Origin: Mucilaginibacter geliditolerans
GTDB taxonomy: Bacteria; Bacteroidota; Bacteroidia; Sphingobacteriales; Sphingobacteriaceae
Direction: 5' to 3'
Assembly: GCF_014200495.1 (NCBI RefSeq)
Contig: NZ_JACHBY010000009.1
Location: 151,210 to 215,209 of the forward strand
DNA length: 64,000 bases
The position numbers and the translations under genes were made by a program. Numbering within the stretch: position 1 is the first letter of the stretch; each line of letters begins with the position of its first letter. The notes beneath the pieces were generated by a model. The model made no database searches, had not been told where the DNA came from, and saw only the letters and a program-made list of their open reading frames with translations. This document shows positions 16,765 through 24,957 of the stretch, piece by piece.

Positions 16765-16839
16765 TCTGTTTAATGTTTTGTATGGATATCAAGTCAAACA
16801 TGATACCACTATGCCAAAACATTAAACTGCAAACAAGGA

Positions 16840-16864
16840 CAATAGCACGTATTTAGTGCTATTG
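16840..16864. promoter_or_regulatory. Perfect 9-bp palindrome in the sigma factor leader
   Basis: CAATAGCAC pairs with GTGCTATTG across a 7-nt loop, 76-100 bp upstream of the sigma factor start. No T-tract follows on either strand. It could be an operator or an RNA leader hairpin. The rest of the 16765-17023 gap is AT-rich and shows no gene. Confidence 0.35.
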
Positions 16865-17023
16865 ATAAGCAGGCAATCAGTAAACGAGTGGATAAATAAG
16901 AAAAACAATTAATCTATTGGAAAACAAACCTTTATATAGCGATAAAATTTAAGTTTCACGCTTATTAGGTACGATAAATCAATAAAAACAGTGACCTGAT
17001 AAATTTATTTCAACTAAATTTAT

Positions 17024-18043
17024 TTAGCCGATAATGTTTACTTCACGTTCCAGCTTAACGCCAAATTTAGTGTACACACTGTCTATGATTTGCGACGAAA
17101 GAGTGTACACTTCTTCGCCCGATGCGTCTCCATGGTTCACTAAAACCAGCGCCTGATTCTTCCATGTACCTGTGCGGCCCACTACAATTCCCTTCCATCC
17201 ACACTGTTCAATCAGCCAACCAGCCGCCAGTTTAACCTGGCCGTCACCTGCCGGATAATGTACCACCTCAGGAAAAAAAGATTGAATAGCCTGAAATTCA
17301 TCCTTATCAATTACAGGATTTTTGAAAAAGCTGCCTGCGTTACCTATGGTTGATGGATCAGGCAGTTTGGATACCCGTATGTGTGATACTACTTCTGATA
17401 CATCCTTAATAGTAGGTTCGGTGATATGTCTTTTTTCCAGCTCTTCCCTTATAGCGCCGTAATGCAGTTTAAGGTCGGGTACTAATGCCAGGCGAAATTT
17501 TACTGATACAATAATGTACTGGCCTTTCATATCATTTTTAAAAACACTGTCGCGGTAATCAAAGTTGCAATCCTCTTTCATAAAGGTTTTGAATTTGCCC
17601 GAGGCAATTTCAAAAGCATTGCAGCTAAAGAACACATCCTTCAACTCTACGCCATAAGCGCCTATGTTTTGTATGGGCGATGCGCCTACCGAGCCAGGGA
17701 TCAGGCTCAGGTTCTCCAATCCGGCATATTCGTGCTTTACGCAATAGTTTACCAGGTCGTTCCATACCTCACCGGCACCGGCTGCTACAAACACCTCGTC
17801 ACCACTAATTCGGTGATCTATCCCACGGATATTCATGCGGATAACCAGTCCATCAAAATCCTTACGAAACAACATATTACTGCCCCCGCCTAAAACCAGC
17901 CGCTCCATATTGAACCATTGCGGGTCCATAAAAAGCTCAATCAGTTCGTTCGGGTGGTTTATCTCAATAAAATATTTGGCAAAAACTTCGATACCGAAGG
18001 TGTTAAAATTTTCGAGAGAGATGTTTTCCTGTATTTGCAGCAT
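17024..18043 (-). CDS. murB: UDP-N-acetylmuramate dehydrogenase (UDP-N-acetylenolpyruvoylglucosamine reductase)
   Basis: A 339-residue FAD enzyme that reduces enolpyruvyl-UDP-GlcNAc to UDP-MurNAc with NADPH in peptidoglycan precursor synthesis. FAD-binding text LVLGGGSNMLF appears at about residues 49-59, then SLIPGSVGASPIQNIGAYGVE, the family core, and NAGSFFKNP with the catalytic serine. The length and the extra C-terminal portion match the type I (E. coli-like) form. It is a single gene; the upstream 255 bp carry an ACTTACGAAGT-type palindrome. Confidence 0.95.
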   Translation of the reverse strand: MLQIQENISLENFNTFGIEVFAKYFIEINHPNELIELFMDPQWFNMERLVLGGGSNMLFRKDFDGLVIRMNIRGIDHRISGDEVFVAAGAGEVWNDLVNYCVKHEYAGLENLSLIPGSVGASPIQNIGAYGVELKDVFFSCNAFEIASGKFKTFMKEDCNFDYRDSVFKNDMKGQYIIVSVKFRLALVPDLKLHYGAIREELEKRHITEPTIKDVSEVVSHIRVSKLPDPSTIGNAGSFFKNPVIDKDEFQAIQSFFPEVVHYPAGDGQVKLAAGWLIEQCGWKGIVVGRTGTWKNQALVLVNHGDASGEEVYTLSSQIIDSVYTKFGVKLEREVNIIG

Positions 18044-18106
18044 TTTAGTTCCGGATGTAAAGGGGCGAATTTCGGAATTTAAATTGGATTTGAAACTTGC
18101 AGAATA

Positions 18107-18139
18107 AAACTTACGAAGTCTTTAAGACTTCGTAAGTTT
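18107..18139. repeat. ACTTACGAAGT-type palindrome, copy 1
   Basis: Perfect 16-bp arms (18107-18122 and 18124-18139), centre TTACGAAGTCTT/AAGACTTCGTAA. Copies at 29993-30025 and 54858-54937 share ACTTACGAAGT and its complement. It lies between the divergent murB and permease genes. Confidence 0.8.
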
Positions 18140-18298
18140 ACTTTTGAACCGTATATGACAAATCCTGTAATACCACCGAACGCCCACTGTTCGTTTCCGT
18201 ACGTTCCCAACCATAGAAAACCAACAAACAGCCTCATTATCAATACTTTAAACAAGTGGCATAAATTTTAGACAGATTGATCTAAATCCAATTGTACC

Positions 18299-20665
18299 AT
18301 GATCAAAAACTACTTTAAAATTGCCTGGCGCAGCTTATGGAAAAACAAGGCGTTCTCATCGCTTAACATTGCAGGGCTCACCATCGGTATGGCCGGTGCT
18401 ATATTGATATTCGCATGGATACAAAATGAGATCAGTTATGATCAGTTCCACGCCAATAAGGCCGACTTGTATAAACTATGGAATAAGTCAGTAAAAAATG
18501 GGAATAATCCTATCGGATGCTGGGATGTAACAACTGCAGCAGTTACCCCGGCTTTGCAGCAATTTCCCGAAGTAAAGGCCGTTGCACGCGTGTTCTGGTC
18601 TACCGAACGCCTGTTTAATTATGGTGATAAAGCCATTACCGCAAACGGACTTGATGTTGAAAAGCCTTTTTTAACCATGTTCAGTTTTCCGTTGCTGGAA
18701 GGCAACTCCAATCATGCTTTGGATGATATTAAAAATATAGTACTAACACAACAGCTGGCGAAGAAGATCTTTGGCAATGCCGACCCCATGGATAAGCTGG
18801 TTAGGATAAACGATAAGGACACCTACAAAGTGAGCGGGGTAATGAAGGACCTGCCCAACAATACCCAGTTTGATTTTGAGTACCTGGTATCACTTGCCGG
18901 CAACCCATTGCTAAAGAATGATGAAAAACAATGGAACTCAAACAGCTACAATACCTATGTACAGTTACAACCAGGAACTAATGTTGAACAATTCGATAAA
19001 AAAATCGAGAACATCATACTTAAGCATGACACCTCAATAGCTGAACAGGTATTTCTGCACCCCATCAGTAAATGGCGGCTATACTCAGATTTCGAGAATG
19101 GAAAGATCTCCGGCGGCAAAATTGAAACCGTTCGCTTAATGTTTGTTATTGCCTGCCTTATTCTATTAATAGCCTGTATCAATTTTATGAATATGAGCAC
19201 TGCCCGTAGTGTAAAACGCGCTAAGGAAGTTGGTGTACGCAAGGTGATCGGGGCCAACAGGCTCGCGCTTGTAAAGCAGTTCTTAACAGAATCCATATTA
19301 ATTGCTGCCATTGCCGGGGTATTCGCGCTCATAATTGTGCAATCATGCCTTCCTGCATTTAACCAGCTTACCGATAAGCAGCTTTTTATTGATTACTCAA
19401 GCCCCGTTTTATGGAGCTGTATCGTTGGCTTTATACTTATCACCGGGTTATTAGCAGGCAGTTACCCGGCTTTCTTTTTATCGGGTTTTAACCCTATAAA
19501 GGTGCTTAGCGGTACATTTAAATCAGCTGTTTCGTTTTTTTCGCCCCGCAAATTGTTGGTGGTTATCCAGTTTACAGTGGCTATTGTTTTAATAATAGCT
19601 ACCCTTATCATTTATAAACAAATTAAATATGTACAGGATCGTGATAATGGTTATAGCCGCAGTGACCTGGTAGAGCACCCCGTTAATGGCGACATCAGCA
19701 AAAATTATGAAGCGCTTAAAAATGAGCTGATCAGTAGTGGCGCGGTTACAGCAGTATGTAAAACCAGTACATCGGTTACAATGGACGGTAGTACTACCAG
19801 CGGATTGGAATGGGGTGACATGGATCCCTCACACAAGCAAGTTGTATTTAGCCAGTTTGCTACCACAGGCGACTTTGTTAAAACTATAGGTTTGAAAATG
19901 GTTGAAGGGCGCGATATTAACCTGGTTGAATATCCTGCTGATACCATGTCGGTTGTAATAAATGAGTCGACGGCAAAGACAATAGGTTTCAAAAATCCCA
20001 TTGGGCAAAGTATACGCGCCGGCGGAAAACCTATTATGATTGTTGGCGTATTCAAGGATTTTATCATCGGCTCGCCTTATCAGCCCGTAGGCCCTATGCT
20101 GGTTTATGGCTCAAGAACATGGTGGTACAGTGCCATAAATTTCAGGCTTAACCCAAACAAGCCTGTGTCTGCAGATTTGAAACTGGCAGAAACCATCTTT
20201 AAGAAATATAACCCTGCATACCCTTTTCAATACAAATTTGTTGATGAAATATATAATGAAAAATTCCATGATGAAGTACGTACTGGCACCCTTGCGGCAG
20301 TTTTTGCAAGTCTTACTATTATTATTTCCTGCTTAGGTTTATTCGGCCTGGCTACTTATATGGCCGAAAGCCGCTCAAAGGAAATTGGCATACGCAAAGT
20401 TTTGGGTGCAAGTGTAAGCAGCATTATACAACTGCTTACCAAAGAGTTTGTAGCCTTGGTGGTTATAGCTATTATTATAGCTGTGCCTATCGGCTGGTAT
20501 GCCATGAATAAGTGGCTGTTGAATTATGATTACCGCATCCATATCAGTTGGACAGTGTTTGCGTGTTCGGGCCTGCTGGCTATAGTAATTGCCATTTTAA
20601 CGGTGAGTTTCCAGGCTGGAAAAGCCGCAATTGCCAAGCCGGTGAATAGTATTAAGGCAGAATAA
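18299..20665 (+). CDS. MacB/FtsX-type ABC transporter permease, no adjacent ATPase
   Basis: A 788-residue integral membrane protein. The layout is: one membrane helix at about 22-42, a MacB periplasmic-core-like domain, an FtsX domain at about 280-400 (CLILLIACINFMNMSTARS, RAKEVGVRKVIGA), a second periplasmic domain, and a second FtsX domain at about 670-780 with KEIGIRKVLGAS. The paired R/K-E-x-G-x-R-K segments mark the ATPase-coupling helices. No ATP-binding subunit is next to it. A paralogue of the same architecture is encoded at 52286-54658. Substrate is unknown; lipoprotein, peptide or antibiotic export are the family options. Confidence 0.87.
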   Translation: MIKNYFKIAWRSLWKNKAFSSLNIAGLTIGMAGAILIFAWIQNEISYDQFHANKADLYKLWNKSVKNGNNPIGCWDVTTAAVTPALQQFPEVKAVARVFWSTERLFNYGDKAITANGLDVEKPFLTMFSFPLLEGNSNHALDDIKNIVLTQQLAKKIFGNADPMDKLVRINDKDTYKVSGVMKDLPNNTQFDFEYLVSLAGNPLLKNDEKQWNSNSYNTYVQLQPGTNVEQFDKKIENIILKHDTSIAEQVFLHPISKWRLYSDFENGKISGGKIETVRLMFVIACLILLIACINFMNMSTARSVKRAKEVGVRKVIGANRLALVKQFLTESILIAAIAGVFALIIVQSCLPAFNQLTDKQLFIDYSSPVLWSCIVGFILITGLLAGSYPAFFLSGFNPIKVLSGTFKSAVSFFSPRKLLVVIQFTVAIVLIIATLIIYKQIKYVQDRDNGYSRSDLVEHPVNGDISKNYEALKNELISSGAVTAVCKTSTSVTMDGSTTSGLEWGDMDPSHKQVVFSQFATTGDFVKTIGLKMVEGRDINLVEYPADTMSVVINESTAKTIGFKNPIGQSIRAGGKPIMIVGVFKDFIIGSPYQPVGPMLVYGSRTWWYSAINFRLNPNKPVSADLKLAETIFKKYNPAYPFQYKFVDEIYNEKFHDEVRTGTLAAVFASLTIIISCLGLFGLATYMAESRSKEIGIRKVLGASVSSIIQLLTKEFVALVVIAIIIAVPIGWYAMNKWLLNYDYRIHISWTVFACSGLLAIVIAILTVSFQAGKAAIAKPVNSIKAE

Positions 20666-20709
20666 AGCGGGCTTAAAATTGGAGTTGAATTAACAAACGG
20701 ATAAGTTTT

Positions 20710-20741
20710 CATTATATTGGTATCCAACTACCAGTATAATG
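20710..20741 (+). promoter_or_regulatory. Hairpin that includes the start codon of the following gene
   Basis: CATTATATTGGTA (20710-20722) pairs with TACCAGTATAATG (20729-20741) with one G-T wobble and a 6-nt loop. The final ATG is the start codon at 20739. In RNA the stem would hide the start. Confidence 0.5.
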
Positions 20742-21611
20742 AAAACTAAATTTATCCCCATCGTTTTTACGATGACCTTCGTTTCATGCTTTTTCACCAG
20801 ATCATTCGCCCAGAAAAAAGATCTGGTGCGGATTGCCGATAGTATCACAAGGGAAGGCAGGATCTTATACAGATCAGAATGGGCATCATGGTATGGCACC
20901 GATATTTTTGTTGCAAAATGCGCTGCTAAAAAAGAATTGACTGGTGGTTATCTTTCTTATAATTCAGGCACGGGACTAACTAATATTTTTTTCTCGAAGG
21001 GAAGTTCGCCTGTAGTGTTAGCCACTACTTCATTTGGATATGATCTTAAATCAAGTAATTATACATTGGATACCACCAGCCGAAAACTTACGCCGCTTGA
21101 AGAGCAGTTATACACCATCAGGCAGGCGGCGCTTGCTAAAATATATTCCGATACTTCGTTTAGAATTTACAAGAACACCAGCTTAAACCTGGTTCCAATA
21201 ATTATTAATAATACAAGGCGTGTTTATGTGCTTTCAGGATCAAAAATAAACGGACTGGTGGTTTTTGGGAATGATTATCTATTTGAGTTTGATGCGGATG
21301 ATCATCTCATCAGCGAAAAGAAGATCCATAAAAGTTTTATACCCATAAAAGCCAATAAACGGGGAGTTGACAGCACTAAAACCGATGTAGCAAGTATTCA
21401 TACCCACTCACCCGAAACAGGAGATTTTATTACCGCAACAGATGTATGTACACTGATGCTTTATGAAAATTTCACTACGTGGGATCAGCATATCGTAGTA
21501 TCAAAAAATTATGTATCTGTATGGGATTGCAAGAAAAACCATTTGCTGATACTAACGGCAGAAGCATGGAAAAAAATAAGTGCTTCGGCAAATACCTACT
21601 TAAAAAATTAA
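20739..21611 (+). CDS. Exported protein of unknown function with a JAMM-like HxH...TxxD motif
   Basis: A 290-residue exported protein; residues 1-24 form a signal peptide ending RSFAQ. I do not recognise the family overall. Residues 220-235 read IHTHSPETGDFITATD, giving H221-x-H223-x8-T232-x2-D235. This is close to the JAMM/MPN zinc-peptidase motif (HxHPx6SxxD), with one extra residue and T for S. Glutamates upstream (for example E193 or E183) could complete a site. It resembles extracellular JAB-like domains, but catalysis is unproven. The start codon sits in a hairpin. The gene is 73 bp downstream of the FtsX permease. Confidence 0.5.
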   Translation: MKTKFIPIVFTMTFVSCFFTRSFAQKKDLVRIADSITREGRILYRSEWASWYGTDIFVAKCAAKKELTGGYLSYNSGTGLTNIFFSKGSSPVVLATTSFGYDLKSSNYTLDTTSRKLTPLEEQLYTIRQAALAKIYSDTSFRIYKNTSLNLVPIIINNTRRVYVLSGSKINGLVVFGNDYLFEFDADDHLISEKKIHKSFIPIKANKRGVDSTKTDVASIHTHSPETGDFITATDVCTLMLYENFTTWDQHIVVSKNYVSVWDCKKNHLLILTAEAWKKISASANTYLKN

Positions 21612-21766
21612 GTCTACTAAAACTTAAATCTTGATAAGCATATTTAAGCATCGCAATAAAAATCAACCATTCTTATTAAATTTATAACAACCCTGCATAA
21701 ACTTTAATCTTTTTTAATTATTTTAGAAACTTCAATTCACTTATTAAAATATTTAAAGAAGTAAAA

Positions 21767-23038
21767 ATGACAGCACCAGCTAAAAAGTCAGCAATAAACC
21801 CGGTAATAATTATCGGTGCATTGTTTTTCATATTCGGGTTTGTAACCTGGATGAATTCAGTTTTAATACCTTATTTAAGGATAGCCTGCGAGCTGAATAA
21901 TTTTGAATCCTTTTTAGTTGCAAGCGCATTTTATATTGCCTACCTACTCATGGCCAAACCGTCGGCCTGGGTGCTCAAAAAATATGGCTTTAAAAACGGG
22001 ATGGCTATTGGCCTTGCTATTATTGCTATTGGAGCGCTTATTTTTATACCTGCCGCATTAACCAGGATCTATGCTGTGTTTTTACTGGGCCTTTTTGTCC
22101 AGGGTACTGGTTTGGCGGTATTACAATCGGCATCAAATCCTTATATTACCATTATCGGCCCGCCCGAAAGTGCTGCAAAGCGTATCAGCATTATGGGCAT
22201 CTTCAATAAATTTGCCGGTGTACTAGCACCGCTTGCCCTGGGTGCCGTAGTTTTAAAAAACATCGATGCCTTCACCGCCAACCTTGCCAAACTTAGTCCG
22301 GCCGAAAAACTTACCGAACTAAATGAATTGGCATCACGGGTGATCCTGCCTTATGTTTTAATTGTTATTGTATTAGTAATATTAGCTGTACTGATCTACT
22401 TCTCGGGCCTGCCCGAAATTGATACCGATCACGAAGATGAAAACGTAGCTGCTGCAAACTCTGGTAAAACAAGCATATTTGAATTTCCGCACTTAATAAT
22501 AGGTGTAATTGCCCTGTTCTTTTATGTAGGTGCCGAGGTTATAGCAGGCGACTCTATCATCGGCTATGGCGTATCGCACCATATCCCATTATCTGAAGCG
22601 CGATACCTGGCATCAGCTACGCTCATTTGCATGGTTGTTGGTTATTTTGCAGGTATCATATTTATACCTAAGTATATTTCGCAGCAAAAGGCTTTGGTAT
22701 ATTCGGCTGTATTGGGTACTGTATTAACTGTTATAGCATTGTTTGCCCCTAAGTGGGTTTCAATATCATGTATAGCGCTTTTAGGCTTAGCCAACTCCCT
22801 GATGTGGCCTGCTATATGGCCTTTGGCATTATCGGGCTTAGGCAGATTTACCAAAATAGGTTCATCATTACTGGTAATGGGTATTGCAGGTGCAGCCGTT
22901 TTCCCGCCGATATATGGTTTATTGGTTGATGCCATGACCGCGCAAACCGCTTATATTATATTAGTGCCTATCTATCTGTTCATCCTTTATTTTGCCGCTA
23001 TAGGGTATAAAAAGGGTAAGCATGTGGTAGCGGTCTGA
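21767..23038 (+). CDS. FHS-family sugar:H+ symporter (fucose/glucose-galactose permease type)
   Basis: A 423-residue inner-membrane transporter with about twelve hydrophobic segments. The N-terminus GALFFIFGFVTWMNSVLIPYL, the segment YIAYLLMAKPSAWVLKKYGFKNG and QGTGLAVLQSASNPYIT are characteristic of the FucP/GluP group of the major facilitator superfamily. Members take up L-fucose, glucose or galactose with protons; the substrate cannot be separated by eye. It is a single gene, closed by a terminator. The upstream 155 bp are AT-rich and show no clear -7 element. Confidence 0.88.
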   Translation: MTAPAKKSAINPVIIIGALFFIFGFVTWMNSVLIPYLRIACELNNFESFLVASAFYIAYLLMAKPSAWVLKKYGFKNGMAIGLAIIAIGALIFIPAALTRIYAVFLLGLFVQGTGLAVLQSASNPYITIIGPPESAAKRISIMGIFNKFAGVLAPLALGAVVLKNIDAFTANLAKLSPAEKLTELNELASRVILPYVLIVIVLVILAVLIYFSGLPEIDTDHEDENVAAANSGKTSIFEFPHLIIGVIALFFYVGAEVIAGDSIIGYGVSHHIPLSEARYLASATLICMVVGYFAGIIFIPKYISQQKALVYSAVLGTVLTVIALFAPKWVSISCIALLGLANSLMWPAIWPLALSGLGRFTKIGSSLLVMGIAGAAVFPPIYGLLVDAMTAQTAYIILVPIYLFILYFAAIGYKKGKHVVAV

Positions 23039-23080
23039 ACCAGGATTTTATTTAGATTAAAGGGATTTTCAGGATGTGAG
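23037..23080 (+). repeat. CAGGATTT-type repeat, copy 2
   Basis: The stretch GAACCAGGATTTTA is followed by GATTAAAGGGATTTTCAGGA. It is nearly the same as 51680-51720. Its second half contributes the left arm of the FHS-symporter terminator. Confidence 0.55.
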
Positions 23081-23100
23081 AATCCCTTTTTATTTTGTTT
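23059..23100 (+). terminator. Intrinsic terminator of the FHS symporter gene
   Basis: AAAGGGATT pairs with AATCCCTTT over a 13-nt loop and is followed by a T-rich tract (TTTTTATTTTG). The T-tract overlaps the end of the convergent hydroxylase gene. Confidence 0.75.
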
Positions 23101-23527
23101 TTTTTCTGCTGATTACTAATAGTCCAAACTCTTCAGCGGGATGTTTCTCCATGGATTTATGGTGAATTTTGTGCGCCCTGCGGATTTTCAACAGGTATTT
23201 GTTATTGGTTTTAAAAGATTTGAAACGGTTATGTATAAACCAATCGTGGAAAATAAAGTAGATGATGCCATACAAGCTGATTCCTGTTCCCATCCAAAAA
23301 CGATAGTCGAGCATGATATGACCGAGCCACATCAGCCATAAGGCTATTGATGCAAACAGGACACTGAAAAGATCATTCAACTCAAACCAACCCTGCTTAT
23401 GCAAGTGATGTGTTTTATGGATGAACCACAAAGGCCCATGGAAAAGATACTTGTGGATGGCCCATGAAAACGCTTCCATACCGGCTATACTGAGTAATAC
23501 AATGCCGGTATCTGTTAAAGCTTTCAT
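23090..23527 (-). CDS. crtZ: Carotenoid 3-hydroxylase (fatty acid hydroxylase superfamily)
   Basis: A 145-residue membrane di-iron hydroxylase. Histidine clusters are in family order: HKYLFH (H25, H30), HKTHHLH (37-43), HDWFIHNR near 94-101 and HKIHHK near 118-123. Four hydrophobic segments surround them. CrtZ enzymes add hydroxyl groups to the 3 position of beta-ionone rings, giving zeaxanthin from beta-carotene. The gene starts 12 nt after the stop of the MFS transporter gene, so the two probably share a transcript. No other carotenoid genes are visible nearby. Confidence 0.87.
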   Translation of the reverse strand: MKALTDTGIVLLSIAGMEAFSWAIHKYLFHGPLWFIHKTHHLHKQGWFELNDLFSVLFASIALWLMWLGHIMLDYRFWMGTGISLYGIIYFIFHDWFIHNRFKSFKTNNKYLLKIRRAHKIHHKSMEKHPAEEFGLLVISRKKTK

Positions 23528-23539
23528 TCTCCATTAACA

Positions 23540-24736
23540 TCAAACCTGCGCGGTTGTTCGGCATGTTGCAACGCTATGCTCTTTATCCTTTAAACGGAAT
23601 GTGAACAAAAAAGCGATCAAGATATAAAAGGACGACAGGAAGAACACGGCATGTATGGATATCATGGTAATAAAACCTGCCGCTATTGGCCCCAGCGTTT
23701 GCCCTATTGACGCGCATGACTGGTTAAACCCAAGTATCGCCCCCTGACTTTTATTGGTATTATTATCGGCAATAATGGCGTTAAGCATAGGGTTACGCAA
23801 GCCATTAAACAAGCCATAAATACATATGCAAACCGCAAATGTTAGTATAGTAGCGGTAAAGCCTGCAAAAAACATCGCTGCAAAGCACAAAAAAGTTGAG
23901 AACAGTAAAATAACCGTGCGTGAGTGGAATATTTTTGTAAATAAAGGTATGCACAACTGCATAATGATTCCCATAGCAGCGAAGCCGGTATAAAGTAAGC
24001 CGATGTTATTGGGCGATAGCTTCAAGGTATCAACCGTAAAGGTCTGGAAGCCGATGATCATGGTGAATTGCGCCATGGTGAGTAAAAAGCCTATAAAAAT
24101 GGCGATGCCCACAACGGGTACTTTAAGGGTAGAGAATGAGGAGAAAAGTTTTTTAGGCTCAGTGGCAACTATCTTTTTATTGCCTACCGGGTTAGTCTCC
24201 TTCAGGAAAAAGATGGTCGCCATCACACCAAGGAACGAGATCCCAGCCGCGAAAAAGAATGGCGCCTGCAAACCAAACCTACTCAATAAACCACCTACTG
24301 CCGGACCGATCACAAAGCCAAAAGCAAAAGCCGAGCTTAATATACCAAACCGCCTGGCCCTGTTTGCAGGTGTTGAAGTATCAGAAACTATCGCTTGTGC
24401 AACTGATATATTTCCTCCGGTTAGGCCATCCAGTATCCTTGCTGCAAACAACAGGATCACGCCCCGTGCCTCGGCAAACATAATAAAGCTGATACAAGTG
24501 CCTATCAAACTAATAGCCAGTAAAGGCTTGCGGCCATATTTATCAGAAAGCGACCCTAAAATTGGCGTGGCAATTAATTGTGCTACAGAATATGCAGCCG
24601 TTAACCAGCTAAGCGATTGTTCGTTTATGCCGTACCTTTTACCAAAGGTGTACATTAACGGAACTATGATACCAAAACCCAGGGAGTTTATAACACAAAT
24701 AAATACCAGTGTCCACAGGCTTTTATCAATCTTCAT
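23540..24736 (-). CDS. MFS transporter, TetA-like drug:H+ antiporter type
   Basis: A 398-residue twelve-helix permease. The loop 2-3 signature GSLSDKYGRKPLL lies near residues 60-73, and the motif C-like region GFVIGPAVGGLLSRFG near 137-152 marks antiporters. Together they place it in the TetA/DHA1 group. Export of drugs or metabolites is the family role; the substrate is not known and resistance should not be assumed. It is the first gene of a probable two-gene unit with crtZ. A bidirectional terminator separates it from lpdA upstream. Confidence 0.85.
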   Translation of the reverse strand: MKIDKSLWTLVFICVINSLGFGIIVPLMYTFGKRYGINEQSLSWLTAAYSVAQLIATPILGSLSDKYGRKPLLAISLIGTCISFIMFAEARGVILLFAARILDGLTGGNISVAQAIVSDTSTPANRARRFGILSSAFAFGFVIGPAVGGLLSRFGLQAPFFFAAGISFLGVMATIFFLKETNPVGNKKIVATEPKKLFSSFSTLKVPVVGIAIFIGFLLTMAQFTMIIGFQTFTVDTLKLSPNNIGLLYTGFAAMGIIMQLCIPLFTKIFHSRTVILLFSTFLCFAAMFFAGFTATILTFAVCICIYGLFNGLRNPMLNAIIADNNTNKSQGAILGFNQSCASIGQTLGPIAAGFITMISIHAVFFLSSFYILIAFLFTFRLKDKEHSVATCRTTAQV

Positions 24737-24816
24737 CAGGGCGAATTTAGTTAATATACCGATTGTTGTTTAAACATTTTTATTGCCCTTATATTTTATT
24801 AGGTTCCCTAAAATAT

Positions 24817-24852
24817 AAAAAGCGGCTTACTTTTTAAGTAGACCGCTTTTTG
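24817..24852. terminator. Bidirectional intrinsic terminator downstream of lpdA
   Basis: AAAAAGCGG and CCGCTTTTT enclose a further complementary TTACTT/AAGTAG part, with an A-tract on one side and a T-tract on the other. It lies about 105 bp after the lpdA stop on the minus strand. Confidence 0.7.
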
Positions 24853-24903
24853 CTTTTATTGTTACTGAATATTAAATTTTAATGGCGATAAACCTGTCGC
24901 TTG

Positions 24904-24947
24904 GTTATTGCATGCGACGAGATTGCCACGCTATCGCTCGCAATGAC
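24904..24947. repeat. REP-like half-element with CTCGCAATGACA end
   Basis: On the minus strand it begins TGTCATTGCGAGCGATAGCG and continues to GGCAATCTCGTCGCATG. It shares the TCATTGCGAG end with the large palindrome family but lacks a second long arm. Weak pairing exists between CATGCGACGA and the far end. Confidence 0.5.
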
Positions 24948-24957
24948 ATGGGGCCTT

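Noticed and set aside
16805..16830. Sigma-54 promoter (TGGCAT on the minus strand before the ECF sigma gene)
   Set aside because: The TTGC half at the right spacing is missing (TATCA instead).
24003..24773. A 256-codon open frame on the plus strand over the MFS transporter gene
   Set aside because: It is antisense to a well-supported TetA-like transporter and its translation shows no family motif; the frame is kept open by the codon pattern of the real gene.
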